Source: UBA6345 sp045577635 (GTDB lineage Bacteria; Bacillota; Clostridia; Christensenellales; UBA1242). From it: DNA of 61,199 bases. Made by a program: the position numbers and the translations under genes. The DNA is taken from NCBI GenBank assembly GCA_045577635.1, contig JAZNIS010000101.1:1-61199 (forward strand), written 5' to 3'. Positions 24,607 through 37,400 of the stretch are shown here, piece by piece. Numbering within the stretch: position 1 is the stretch's first letter; every line of letters starts with the position of its first letter. The notes under the pieces were generated by a model. That model did not search any database. It was not told where the DNA came from and saw only the letters and a program-made list of their open reading frames with translations.

Positions 24607-24843
24607 ATGTCAACTTTAGATAAAATTAAAAGTTTACTTTCTGGTCAACTAGGAATTAAAGAAGATAGAATTCAACTTAAATCAAGAATTTTAGAAGATT
24701 TAGGTGCTGACTCATTAGATTTGGTTGAATTGCTTATGACTTTGGAAGATGAATTTAATGTAACCGTTAGTGATGACGAAGCAATTAAATTAAAAACAGT
24801 TGAAGATATTGTTAAAATTATTGAAGCAACTCAAAGCAAATAA
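24607..24843 (+). CDS. acpP: Acyl carrier protein
   Basis: A 78-residue acidic protein with the phosphopantetheine attachment motif GADSLDLVELLM (Ser36), and the helix III residues EFNVTVSDDEA typical of fatty-acid-synthesis ACPs. After 4'-phosphopantetheinylation it carries growing acyl chains. It is a stand-alone gene: its own promoter upstream and a terminator downstream, with no fab genes in the window. The ribosome binding site GGAGG with 6-base spacing is among the strongest in the window, as expected for a very abundant protein. Confidence 0.96.
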   Translation: MSTLDKIKSLLSGQLGIKEDRIQLKSRILEDLGADSLDLVELLMTLEDEFNVTVSDDEAIKLKTVEDIVKIIEATQSK

Positions 24844-24872
24844 TCTAATGCTTAAAAGTTCTATATAAAAAG

Positions 24873-24900
24873 TGTCAACCAATTTTTGGTTGGCTTTTTT
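24873..24900 (+). terminator. Intrinsic terminator after acpP
   Basis: GTCAACCAA (24873-24882 region) pairs with TTGGTTGGC (24886-24894, one G-T pair), followed by seven T. Confidence 0.85.
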
Positions 24901-24911
24901 TATTTTAATTT

Positions 24912-24941
24912 GTAATATTGTGTAAAAATTTGTCATACACA
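24912..24941 (+). promoter_or_regulatory. Predicted sigma-E promoter of spoIIID
   Basis: GTAATATT (24912-24919) fits the sigma-E -35 consensus GKMATATT at every position. After a 14-base spacer CATACACA (24934-24941) matches the -10 consensus CATACAHT at seven of eight positions. Transcription would begin near 24948, giving a short leader with GGAG (24957-24960) before the ATG. SpoIIID in Bacillus is a known sigma-E target. Confidence 0.75.
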
Positions 24942-24965
24942 TTTTAAAAGTGTTTTGGAGTGTGT

Positions 24966-25223
24966 ATGGATTTTGATAGACCAATAAAATTAGCAGAATA
25001 TATTGTTGAACAAAATTCCACAATAAGAAAAACTGCCGCAATTTTTAATTTAAGTAAAAGTACTGTTCATTTAGATGTTTCAAAAAGGTTAAAAGATATT
25101 AATTTTAGTTTGTATAAACGGGTGCAAATTGTGTTAAACAACAACTTTAAACAAAAGAGTTTTAGGGGTGGTTTGGCAACTAAAAATAAGTACTTGTTGT
25201 TAAAAAATAAAAGACCAAATTAA
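24966..25223 (+). CDS. spoIIID: Sporulation transcription factor SpoIIID
   Basis: An 85-residue DNA-binding protein closely following Bacillus SpoIIID: IKLAEYIVEQNSTIR, then the helix-turn-helix TAAIFNLSKSTVHLDV (about residues 24-40), RLKDIN, and the C-terminal basic RGGLATKNKY. It regulates sigma-E-controlled genes in the mother cell. The ATG at 24966 is chosen over the GTG at 24960 because GGAG ends at 24960, giving 5-base spacing. It lies behind a predicted sigma-E promoter and is closed by a terminator whose loop holds the stop codon. Its presence shows the organism is, or recently was, a spore former. Confidence 0.95.
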   Translation: MDFDRPIKLAEYIVEQNSTIRKTAAIFNLSKSTVHLDVSKRLKDINFSLYKRVQIVLNNNFKQKSFRGGLATKNKYLLLKNKRPN

Positions 25224-25235
25224 ATGGTCTTTTTT
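25209..25235 (+). terminator. Intrinsic terminator overlapping the spoIIID stop codon
   Basis: AAAAGACCA (25209-25217) pairs with TGGTCTTTT (25225-25233), and a T run follows. The TAA stop (25221-25223) sits in the loop. Confidence 0.85.
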
Positions 25236-25278
25236 ATTTGTTTTTTTAAAAATAATTTTATAAAAGTAGTTTAGATGT

Positions 25279-25307
25279 TTGACTTAAATTTATTCTTTAA
25301 ATATAAT
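25279..25307 (+). promoter_or_regulatory. Near-consensus sigma-A promoter of the first giant lipoprotein gene
   Basis: TTGACT (25279-25284), 17-base spacer, TATAAT (25302-25307). A start near 25314 leaves a leader of about 115 bases containing an AGGAG (25314-25318) that serves no open frame and a long run of alternating T and A (about 25325-25350). Confidence 0.8.
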
Positions 25308-25429
25308 TGTTTTAGGAGTGTAATATTTATATATATAATATATAAAATATTTTGCAATTTCTTGCTAATACTAAAAGCAAATTAATTGCTGCTTCCTACT
25401 TTAATTCAAATGAACTATGGAGAATTACG

Positions 25430-28400
25430 ATGGTTAAAAAATTAAGTGCGATATTACTTGCCTTATTTGGTTCAATATTTATTATGTTTGGGTGTGGAGA
25501 CCCGTATAAGGATTTAAAACTCACGGTTTCAGCTAGTGAGATAATTCTATACTTGAATGAAGTTAATTCTGAGGTTACCGAACCTGAAACTCCAACCGAA
25601 CCAGAACCAGGTTCTGCACAAGGAGTTACTGATGAAGAAATTGCTGCAACCTATCCATCGGAAGCATCGTTTACTGTAAAACTATCAGGGGTAGGAAAAG
25701 GTATTAGCGATAGTGTGAATCTTGTTCAATATGCTTATAACGGAGTTGAAAGCATTGTTAACATTGAACATATTGAAGGTTCTGCTGGAAGCGATGACGG
25801 TTCAAGATATAAAATTACAGCTGCAAAACCAGGTAACGGAATTTTAATTGTTACATCTGCCGAAGGTGGTAGAAGGGAAGAAATTAAAATTTCTGTTAAA
25901 ATTCCTGTAAAAAACATTGTGTTTAACGACAAAGCAAAAGCTGTTAGATATTTAGGAAATATTAATCTTTACAATTTCTTGGTTTACAATCCTGCTAAAA
26001 ATGACCAAAATGATATGACATTCTACATTGATGATTCAACAGGTGTTGATATTGTAACAAATGGTACAGGGATTATTGAAACCAGTTATGCAAAAATTGA
26101 AAATGGTATTTTAACATCAAAAGAATCAGAGTTTTATCCTGTTGATGTTGATGGTACTAGATATGTTAAAGTTTATGGTGTTTCAAACTATAACTCAAAA
26201 ATAGTTACTCAAACAATTTATTTGCCTGTTATTGAAGTTATTGATGAAAGTTCCATTGTTGTTACAGCTAATATGGAAAATGGACCATTAGATGTAGCAA
26301 AAATTAATAATAATTATGAAATTATTTTAGGACATAATTATCCAGACAATCCATTTATTTATGCTCGTGAAGTTATTATTAAATTAAACGAAGAATACAC
26401 TGTTGACCAAAAGTATGTAATTAAAACAAATTATTCATCAGTGGTTACACGGTCTAGTGTTTTCCAACTAGATGGAGATAGTGTTTCTTCTGAAGAAAGC
26501 AGATATTCTTATGCAGGTGTTAAGGAAGGTTATCCTTTTAAAAAATTCACCTTCTCACAAATTAACACAGGTGCTGATTATTTAGAAGTTTATATTGACC
26601 GTAGGGGTTACGAAGGTTTATTTACAATTACTTTAAGGTTTAAAATTACTGTTAAAGATTTTGCAACAACCTTATCTGCAACCGATGAAGAAGGTAAAAA
26701 TATAATTGATAAAGGCATAACAATTTATAATGCTTATGGTGGATCAAGTTTAGGTTCTTCCATTGTAGTTGGTTTAAGTCCAAACCCAACAAACGATTAC
26801 CGTATTGGATTATCGTTGGCAGATGTTCCAGCATCTGTTGGTAGCGGATTAACAGGTGTTAAAATGACACTTATTAGTGGTAATGAAGTTTATAGTGGAC
26901 AAACTGTTGATAATAACACAACACTTTATTTAAAACATGTTTATGAGCACACACAAATTACCGAAATTTTATCATCTGGAATTAGTCCAATTTTATACAT
27001 TACATACACATTTACATTATCTCCAACAAATTCTAGTGAAGGGTATGAAGGTTATATGCTTGTTGCAGGAATTCCTTTGAATTTTGAAGCGGGTGTAACA
27101 GATATTACCGTTCCAACAGGTGGAGAAAGTATTAAAATTAATGCTGTTACAGGTATGGCAGTTGGTGCTGAAGGTGGTGCCGGTGGTGGTGCCGAACCAG
27201 AACCAGCAGCAGTTTTAAAAGGAACCAAAAATTCATACACTAATGGTTTATATGAAGAAGAACCTGGTGCTGAACCGGGTGGCGAGCCAGGTGGAGAACC
27301 TGGTGAACCAGAAGAGCCAGAAGAACCTACCGAACCAGAAGAACCAGCATACGAAATTGTTTTAGTAACAATTGAAGATCAGCCAGCTGATTTGGCAAAA
27401 TTAATTAAAAGTGTAAAAGCAATTAGTGTAAACGGAGAACCTACCGATTACAACTTAATTGATGGAAGTTACGAAAATCCTTATTTTGACATTGTATTTA
27501 AACAAGGTTTAATTATTGACCAATATAATCGTTTGGTAATTGAACCTAAATTACAAGAAGAACAAGGAACAATTACAATTGAAGTAAAAACAAACAACCA
27601 CATAACAAAAACAATTATTGTTGAAGTGTTTGTTCCAATAATTTACACAACTGCATCAGCAGAAGGTGTAAATGTTGAAATATATAACGAAAATTCAGTT
27701 GGTTCATTTATTTATGACACAGAAAAAACTGATTATCGTGTAGTTCAAAACGAAGGTTTAACAGTTGTTGCTGAAAGCGAGTTAACCGAAGAAGAAAAAC
27801 TTGCAAATCCTGTTAAATACACAACCTTAAACAAATTAACATTATCTGTTAATAGCACAATTGGATTTAATGTTTATAACTATATTCTTTTAAACGATAT
27901 GGCAGGAAATCCACAAATTACTAGGGTTAATTATAACTCTAATGTTACAATTTCATCTTATCGTCCATACTACACAGTTGAAAATAAAATTATTGACGGA
28001 ATTAAAATTCCTTTCATCACAACAGGTAAATTAAAAACCGAAGAAACCCCACTTGAACTTGAAATTAAAATTGTGGGTTACGATAATGAAGGTGTTGAAG
28101 TTTCCCTTGTTAAAGTTATTGAATTAACAATTATTGAACCTGTTACAACGGTTAGAATTACTCCGGTTTCTGAAACTGTTTACACTTCAAATTCCTTAGG
28201 TGCTTTAAAAATTGATGGTAGCAAATTGCAATATCAATTAACAGTTTATCCAGCAAATGCAAGTAGTTATGATGGAACAGTTATTAAATATTCTTACCGT
28301 AACGATATTCTATACACATTAACAAGTGATAGGTCAGGCATTAGTTATTATATTCGTGTTGAACATTTCATAAATTTAAATCAAACAACAGGCGAACTTC

Positions 28401-31400
28401 AAGCTGTTGTTAACACAGCAAGTATAACTGATGTTTTACAAGCTTACAGAACTGATTCGTTAAAAACAATTGACCAAGACGAAATTATTAAAGCTATTTT
28501 TGAAAACAATGTTGTTGTAACAATTTATGGTACTTTAAAACAATATAACAAACCAGAACTTTCAGATAGCACAACAGTTACATTAAGAAATGCTATTAAA
28601 GTAGATAAGATTATTCCTAGTGTAGATAAAAACGGTGTTTATTTTGATTTAAGAAAAATTGATGCTGACTATGAAGGTTATGAAATTTCGTTTAATGCTC
28701 TTCCTTACGAAGCTCACAATAAAACATTAATTGTTTCTATTGCAAACGAAAGTGTTGTAACAATTGTTTCTGGTATTGATAAAAATAACCGTATTACCGA
28801 TGGTAAAATTGTTATTAAACCAGGACATAGTGCGGGCAGAACTTATATTAGAATTGCAGCCGAAGATAGTTACGAATTAAATCAAAATGGAGCTCCTGTT
28901 CCAGGAAGTTATTTAGATATTTCTATTAGGGTAGCTGATGGAACAAAGGAATTTCCTTTTGAAATTAAAAATGCCGAAGAATTTATGGAAATCGGTGAAG
29001 ATATTGCCGCAGGTTATGATTCTTATTACTATGTTCTAACTCAAACATTCTCAATTTCTGCTTATGAATTTGCTCCATTTAATAGATTCCATGGTGGATT
29101 AAGTGGTGTGTTTAGTTATGAAATGGCAGGTATTATTTATGAACAACAAAACACATTATATGGTTTAACATTCAACAAAGAAGTTGAGCCAGAAGATGGA
29201 AATATTTATTCTTATGCTTTATTTAAAGAGTTATCTGCAACAGCTGAAATTGAAGGTTTAATTTTAACTGATGTAAATTACGAATTAAAAATTTCAAATC
29301 CAGATTTTGAAGAAGAAATTAATGTTGGTGGTATTGCTGGAGTAAACTTTGGCCGAATTAAAAACAGTTCGGTTAGTGGAGTGTTTAATATTTCAGCTGA
29401 TGTTAAAAACATTAATATTGGTGGTATCGTTGGTAAAAATTTAGCTGAATTCTTTATGGATTTTATTGATACCGATGAAATTATAATTTACTCAGCAGGT
29501 GTAATTACCGATGATGGTAAACAAGAATCTAACTTTACAAATAACACTGAAAATGCAAATGTTCAAATTAACTTTGTAGGTTCAAGTGCTGTTACTGATG
29601 CTACCGTTAACATTGGTGGTGTAGTTGGTAGTGTTGAAACTTATGCTGCTGCATTTGCACCAGGCGATGGTTATGAAGTTGGTTCAAACTATGCTTATCC
29701 TGAATTCCCAATTGAAGGTGGTGTTTCAGTATATCATTTGTATGATTTTATTGAAGAACTAAATCCTACAATTTCAAATTTAGTTGTTGCATCTAGTATT
29801 GTAAGTATTGATGAAACAGCAAGTTTATATAAAGCAAACATTGGTGGTGTTGCAGGTTATGCTCACTCAACAGTGTTTGATAACATTGTTTCAACATCTG
29901 TGTTAAGGGGACACTCTAACATTGGTGGAATTATTGGTAGGGCAGAACACTCTGTAATTACTAATTCTGCTGTTGAATTTGGAAACCAAGGTCAAGTTGG
30001 CGAAAAATCAATTGCTATTAGTGGTTACACAAATGTTGGTGGTTTTGTTGGACATGGAACAAATGTAAACATTATGTTTAGTTATGCTAGAGCATACTTT
30101 AACAACCGTCCGGTAGATAATGTTAATTATTTTGGAAATATTGCTCTTGTTGAAAATGCAACCGTAACAACAAAAAATGTTGGTGGATTTATTGGTTACC
30201 TTGATTCTGAAGAAGTAAGTTCTCAATGGTTCACATTAGGTATCCCAGGTTATTCATTAGATACTTTAATTTCTCCAACAGAAGACATTATGGATTTTGT
30301 TTATAATCTATCTGCAAATGCAATTGTAAAATCTTACTTTAATGCAGATATTAATGTTGGTTACACACCATTAAGTGGAACTGTTAATGTTGGTGGATTT
30401 GTTGGTGCTATATCTTCAACAGGTCAAGTATCAGGTGTAGATCCTGTTCACATTACAAACTCTTATGTTTATGGAAACATCTGCCAAGCAGAACCAACAG
30501 TGTATGAGTTTGTTAATAAAGCTGAAATTGATCCAGCTGACTTTACAAATATTGGTACTTTCACAACATTTGTAGTTGGTGACTTACCAGAATTACAAGA
30601 AAATTATTATAACTTTAATTTAACATCTGTTTTAGAAAGTGGAAATAAATTAATTGAAATCACAATAAATTATACAAACGAAATTATTTCCGAAGGTGAA
30701 GGAGTTGATGCTATTCAGTATCAAATTCAAAATTACAGAATTAAAGTTCACCCTAATAAAGGAAAATTAATTGGTAATCAAGAATATCAACTTTCTAGTG
30801 CAGTTGTTGATGTTATAGATACAATTATAGATGGTGTTGAAACAACAACAATTCAAACTTCAACATCAATTTTACAAGCAAAACTTCCTGTGGATGTAAA
30901 ACTTGAAAATGTTTACTTTGCCATTGGCGAAGAAAAAGGAATAATTGAAACTGCACAAAACACAACATTTATTGATGTTTGTGACATTGTAAGTAATGAA
31001 ACTATTATTCAAAACACTTCTGCATTAAGAAATGAAAAGAACAACACAATAACTTATGGTTACAAAGATTTAAATAACATTAACTCTTATGCAAATTTTG
31101 GAAATGTTATTGAAGCAAGTTTAGATAATGTTGAATTTTATCCAAACAAAGTATGGGTAAAATGTGACGAACTAAACAGTGGATATCCTGTATTATTTGC
31201 AAGAAAACATGATAATGGCGAAATTTTATTTAAAGTTTTACCAACCGAAATTAGAATTAATGTTGCTGATAATTCTTTACTAGATTTTACAAATTTAAGT
31301 TATGTTCAAGATGGCGAAAACATCGTGTTATTCTATAACAAATTAATTAGTGGTAGAAGTTACAATTATGTTAACTACTACAAACTAGTAACTGCTGGCG

Positions 31401-34400
31401 AACCTGATTTAACAACCGAACCTGTTACAGCTTTGGAAGTTAATTTAGATATTGTTGACCTATATTCTAAATATGGAATTGTTGCAAACTATGATAAAAA
31501 CATGGTTATAACAAGTTCAAACCCTAACATTGTTAGTGTTCAAGGTGGAAACCTAATTAAAACAAACGGTGTGGGAAGGGTAACATTAACAGTTGCAAGC
31601 AGATTAGATGTTTCTATTTACGATACAATTGAAATTTTAGTTGTTGAAGGTTTAAGTGATTTTGCTTTATATAAAACAAAGAATTTAACAATTAACAGAA
31701 ATAAATTAGTTACTATTAACAAAGCCGACATTGTTGATGAATCTTCTCCATCAGCTTACTCAGGTGCAATTACTCAAGTTATTGATAAAACATCTAACTA
31801 TGCCTTAGATACAGTTAACGAAGATGGTTTAACATTAACCGATTGCAACGGTGTTTATGCTAGAAACACAAATCTTGGTGTTATGATGGAAGTTTCAAGT
31901 GTAGGTAATGGTGAAGCAACCTTAAATGGTGCAAGCATAGAAAAAGGCACAACATATTTATTTAGGTCTATTTCAGATTTCTCATTTAGGGGAACATATA
32001 AAGGATTATTGTATATAACAGTTACACCATTTATAGTTACAAACGATGCTAATTTTGGTACAACTTTAAGTCAAACAACATCAAAACCTATGTCAATTGA
32101 TAACTGTATTTTAATTAATCAATTATCAAAAACATATAAGTTTAATGTAGTGCCAAAAGCAGAAAGCATTGAAGTTATTGATAAATCAAAAGCAAATTTA
32201 GACCCAACAAAACATGTTGATGTAACAATTTCAACCATCACAAGTGATTTTGTTAAGAGTGGTGAAAGTTATAGTGTAAACGAAACAATTAATGCAACAA
32301 TTACCGACTTAACAACAGGTAAAAATGTTGGTGCATTTGTGTTAGATATGGCTACACAAGGCACAAATACAAGTTTTGTTACAGTTGAACTTTTAGAAGA
32401 ATATGTTCTTCCAACAAGCGATGTTTTAAAAATTGAATACATTAAAAAACTTCGTTTAAGATTTGATGCTGAAAAATATAAAAATCGCACAAGTGGTGTA
32501 ACCTTTAACTTAAAAGATATTCGTTATAGGTTTGATTTCTATCCAACATCAAACACAAACATTGTTGCAGTGTTTAATTTAGATGTTGTTCCTAGATTAA
32601 CAACTAACATTGAAACAGCATACTATCCAAACTCTGAAATTTCATCTACCGGTGGTTTCTATCCACAAGAAAGTGAATCGGAATATATTGTTCCATCTCG
32701 TGCTGGTTTATTAAAAATTGAATTACAACCTGATTTTAACAATACTGAATATGTTGAAGTTACTGTTGATGATGAAATGAAAAAATATGTAAGCTTCACA
32801 CAACAACTTGCAATTATGGCTAGTGATGAAAACAGTTATGTTACAGGTTATCGTACAACTTTAAAACAAGCAGAAAGTTTACCAAACTTCTCTGGGGTTA
32901 GATTAAGAAATGAAAGTGTTATGGTAAATGGTACAAGCATTTACTACACAGGTAATTATTATCTTCAAGTGTTCTTATCAGAAAAAGCTCCAATTAATTC
33001 AAAGGTAAGTTTCACAATTACAGGTTATAGAACAGGTGATGGTGAAGCAATAATAACAAAATCAACAATTTTAACCTTAACAGTTCAACCACTTCCAAGC
33101 ATTACCTTAACATATAAAGGTGCACAAGAAGGTTTAATTGCAAAAGGAACAGTTGCTGAACTTGAAGTTGTTGCAAGTAACTTTGAAGGCGAAATTCAAT
33201 TAGTTTCTTCTTGCCTATCTGGTGATGTTCAAAACATTTCACAACCTATTTATGATTCTGAAAAAGATAAATGGTATGTTGAAATTGGTATTAATGCCGA
33301 AGCAGGTGATACTGCAATTATTAGAGCAACAGCATCAAGATATTTAAATGGTGTGTTAGAAGAAAGAACAAGTACTGTTAAATTGTTTATTGTTGAATAT
33401 ATAATTGAAGGTGCAAGATTAGAAGGTTCAACCTATGTTAATGGTGGATATCAATTTGAAGTGTTAAACGGAACACAAACACCATTAAATGTGGTATTTG
33501 ATGTAACAAAAGGCGAAGGTAATGAAGCCGTTGATTCGTTGTTAACCAACTTACAACAATTAGCAAGTGGTAAAACAAAACCTCTTGGTGTTGATAGTTA
33601 TATTAACAATTGGTGGCAAGTAGAAAATGGAGTTTTCACAAATGCCCTATATTCAAATGCTTTATATGGAAATTACCGATTTGTTGATACAAACAAAGCC
33701 GATTTAACCAAGAGCCATTTCTTTGCTCTTGAAAGTATTGTTGTAAGCAGAAATAACATTATTGGTTATCGTATGCAATATTTCTATAATGAAATTGGTG
33801 TTCCAACTTTATTTATAGGTGATAGTTACGGAAATCAAGTTTACGAATTAGAATTCACATTTACATTCGTAATTAAAGATAACTCTACTTACGACCATCC
33901 AAACCCAATTAAAAATGTAACCGAATTTATGGCATTAGGTGGTTTAACCGTTAAAGGTGAACAAACCGAAATGGGTGCTGTAACAGAAGGACATTACATT
34001 TTAATTGTAGATTTGGTATTAGATGATTATTATCCATTTGCTGCACAATTTGATACATTAGATGGTAATGGTCATGTTATTAAAATTAACAGTATTAACA
34101 CCGAAAAATATAAACAAGGTGGAACTGTTAATGTGGGATTATTTGAAACTGTAAGTGAAAAAACAGTGTTAAAGAATATTACTATTGATATTTCTCCAAT
34201 GCTTGTTACAACACAAATGGCAAACAATGCATTAAACGGTATTGAAGGTTCAACTTCTTATATTGATTTATCAGGAATTGAAAGCTTTAACTTTGGTTTT
34301 GTTACAGCAGAAAATAATGGCTCTATTACAAATGCAAAAGTAATTAACTCAAAACCTACTGTTATGTTAGATAATGCTCCAAAACATGTGTTAATTAATA

Positions 34401-37400
34401 GCACAATTGGATATTTAAATGAAGGTTTAGTTGATGCAAATATTGGTGGTATTGCTGCTATAAACAACGGAACAATTTCAAATTCTTATGTTGGTTTAAA
34501 TGCTGCAAACTATACTAATGGTGTTTCAAGCACAGAATATCGTAGTAATTCCGATGCAGGATTTACCGAATTCCAAACCTATCCATTTAACATTACTGCT
34601 GGTAAGAGTGTTGCTGCACTTGTTAACACAAACACAGGCATTGTTGCAAACAACTATGTTTTAGGTGTGGGTGTTATTAACACAGCAACAATTATGGAAG
34701 GTGCAAAAACTGCTGGATTTGTTGTAAGCAACACTTCAACAGGTATAATATTTAATGGTATGGTTGAAGGTTTAGAAACCAACAACTATCGTGCAAGTGA
34801 AACAGTTTATATTGAAGGCAAAGGATATATTGGTGGCTTTATTTATACAAATGCTGGTAAAATTTCTAATGCTTATTCAAATATTTACATCACCACAAAC
34901 AGTGGTGGCTCTGGTGGATTTGTTTATATTAATGAAACCGGTGGACAAATTATTAATGCTTATTCAACTGTTTCTAGTGCAAATCAAAGTTTAGCACATG
35001 GTCAGTTTACAGGTATTAATGATAAAGATGAATATAATAATAATGGTGAATTAACATCTTGTTATTATTTAGTACTAGAAGGTGAAGTTGAAAATGCTAA
35101 TGAACCTGCAACAGGAATTTTAGGTAAGAAAATTGTTGGCGATGGGGCAGTTGATCCTGATGAGGAAGAAAATAACGACAACCCATTTAGAGATACAGGT
35201 TCATTTAACGGATTTAACTTTGCATCTGGTAATGATACAAACAATATTTGGCAAATTAGCCAAACAAGTTTGCATTTAGGACCAAGATTGATTTCTGCTA
35301 GTGGTATGAAAACATTCTCACACAGAGTTCTAATGCACACAACTGTTGATGAAAACACTCAAGAAACAGTTTATAACTATATGTACGATTCAGATTGTTT
35401 CTATGGATCTAACTTAAACCCATTACTTGTAAATACTGCTGATGAATTTGTTAGATTTATTATTAACAACTCTAAATCAATTACATTAGATGGTAAAACA
35501 ATTACAGTGTTTGGTATTACAACTCAAACTAACACTGCAACAAATATGCCATATTATGTTCGTTTAATTAACGATTTAGATTTTAGTTCTATTACATTAA
35601 ACAATTATTATGTTGATTCTAAACTACTTAGTGAAGTTACATTTGCTGGTGTGTTAGATGGTAATGGAATGGAAATGAAAGGTGTTCGTTTAGTTGACCA
35701 AAATCAATCAAGCGATCACGAAAACTATGGATTATTCTATCAAGTTGGTTTAAAACCAGAACAAGTAGCCGATCCTAACTTTGGCTCAAACAACACAGTT
35801 ACATCTGCAATTATGAATGTTAACATGACAATTAAAGGTGTTGATGCTGGTAGAGCTTATAAAGTTGGTACAATTGCTGGTTCTGTTTACGATTCTGCAC
35901 TTATTAACATTACCATTAATGGTGATAATGTTGCAGGTAATGGCGAAAACAAAAATGCCTTTGTAAGGGGCCGTAATGTTGTTGGTGGTATTGCCGGTTT
36001 AATTAAAAACTCACAAGATAAATTAATTACAAACATTACTATTAACAATGTTAGTGCAACAGCTGCTTATAGTAGTGCAAACATTACTGATGTAACCATG
36101 GTGGATTCTTATGGTAAACCATATAACACTGCTGGTGGATATATCAATTTCAGTTCTTACTTTAAAGGTGGGGCACTTGCAACTTTATCTTATGCTGGTG
36201 CAGTTGCTGGTATTGTTGATAATAACAACCGTAGAGCAGAAGATTATGGTGCAAATATTAAAACATCTTTAAATGGTTCAGAATCTATTAGATTAGATGG
36301 AAACACGGTTAAATATCCTTCTGGTGAAGGTACAGAAAGTACAGCTGCCGGAGAATCAATAACTGCTGTTGAAGAAATCAACATTCACCGTACAAAACCT
36401 GCTAACAACATTGTTTCAAAAATTATTGTTCAAAATGGTGGTTATATTTCTGCTGAACATGCTGGTGGAATTTTTGGTTATGTTGGTGAACATACACATG
36501 TTAAAAACAGCAAGTATTTATTAGGTGAAATTAAAACAAAGAGTTCAAATGCAACAGTGTTTAGGCAAGAAATTGTTGGTCAAAACTATGCAGGTGCATT
36601 AGTTGGTGAAAACTATGGTATGCTTGAACAAGTTTCTGTTGAATATGTTTCAGATTACTTTGACGATGTTGAAGCTGCATTTGGAACAGGTGCAACAGTT
36701 AACGGTGAAGTTAAAGAACTGTTTGGTAATAGCCCGGTAGTTGCTATTGGTGGTATTGCAGGATTTAGTGCAGGAAGTATTATTTTAGATAGTTACTGTA
36801 ATGCCGATGTTGTAAACCCTAAGGCAAAAATTGCAGGTGGTTTAGTTGGTTTAACAGCTGGTTCAAACTATTTCAGCCATGTAATTGTAACAGGAAATGT
36901 GTATGCAAGTTATCGTGTTGGTGGTTTAATTGGTGTTTATGATTCACTTTATGTACATGACTTCAATAAAAACCTACAAGAACCTGCTAACCAAGATTAC
37001 AATGGTAATGGAACAAAAGGTGAAGCTTCTGTTTATAAACCAGGTAGATTACTTCTAGATTACACATTTGCATTAAACGAATGGTCTGGTGATATTGAAA
37101 CATTACTATATGAAAATTTAAAACTATACTATTTAAATACAACAACTGGTTCGGATTATTATTCTTTTGAAACTAGATTCCCAGAAGTTGGTAACCAATT
37201 AATGAAAAACGAAACTTCGTTAAAATACAACACAGCTTATGCTGGTTCGCTAATTGGTTTTGTTAACACAGGAACAACTGCTGCTAATTATACAACAACT
37301 CCTTATGATGATTTCCATTCGGTTAGCACAATTAACAATGTTGTTTCAAAAGCAAGAAGAACACAAGTTGTTAATAATGGTGGTGGAAGCACATACTTAT

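Noticed and set aside
25321..25355. Alternating T/A run as a microsatellite or origin-like element
   Set aside because: The repeats are imperfect, no DnaA boxes were noticed, and such runs are expected by chance in this AT-rich DNA.
25352..25429. Upstream TTG start for giant lipoprotein 1
   Set aside because: It would put 26 residues before a standard lipoprotein signal and has no ribosome binding site; the ATG at 25430 has GGAG at proper spacing.
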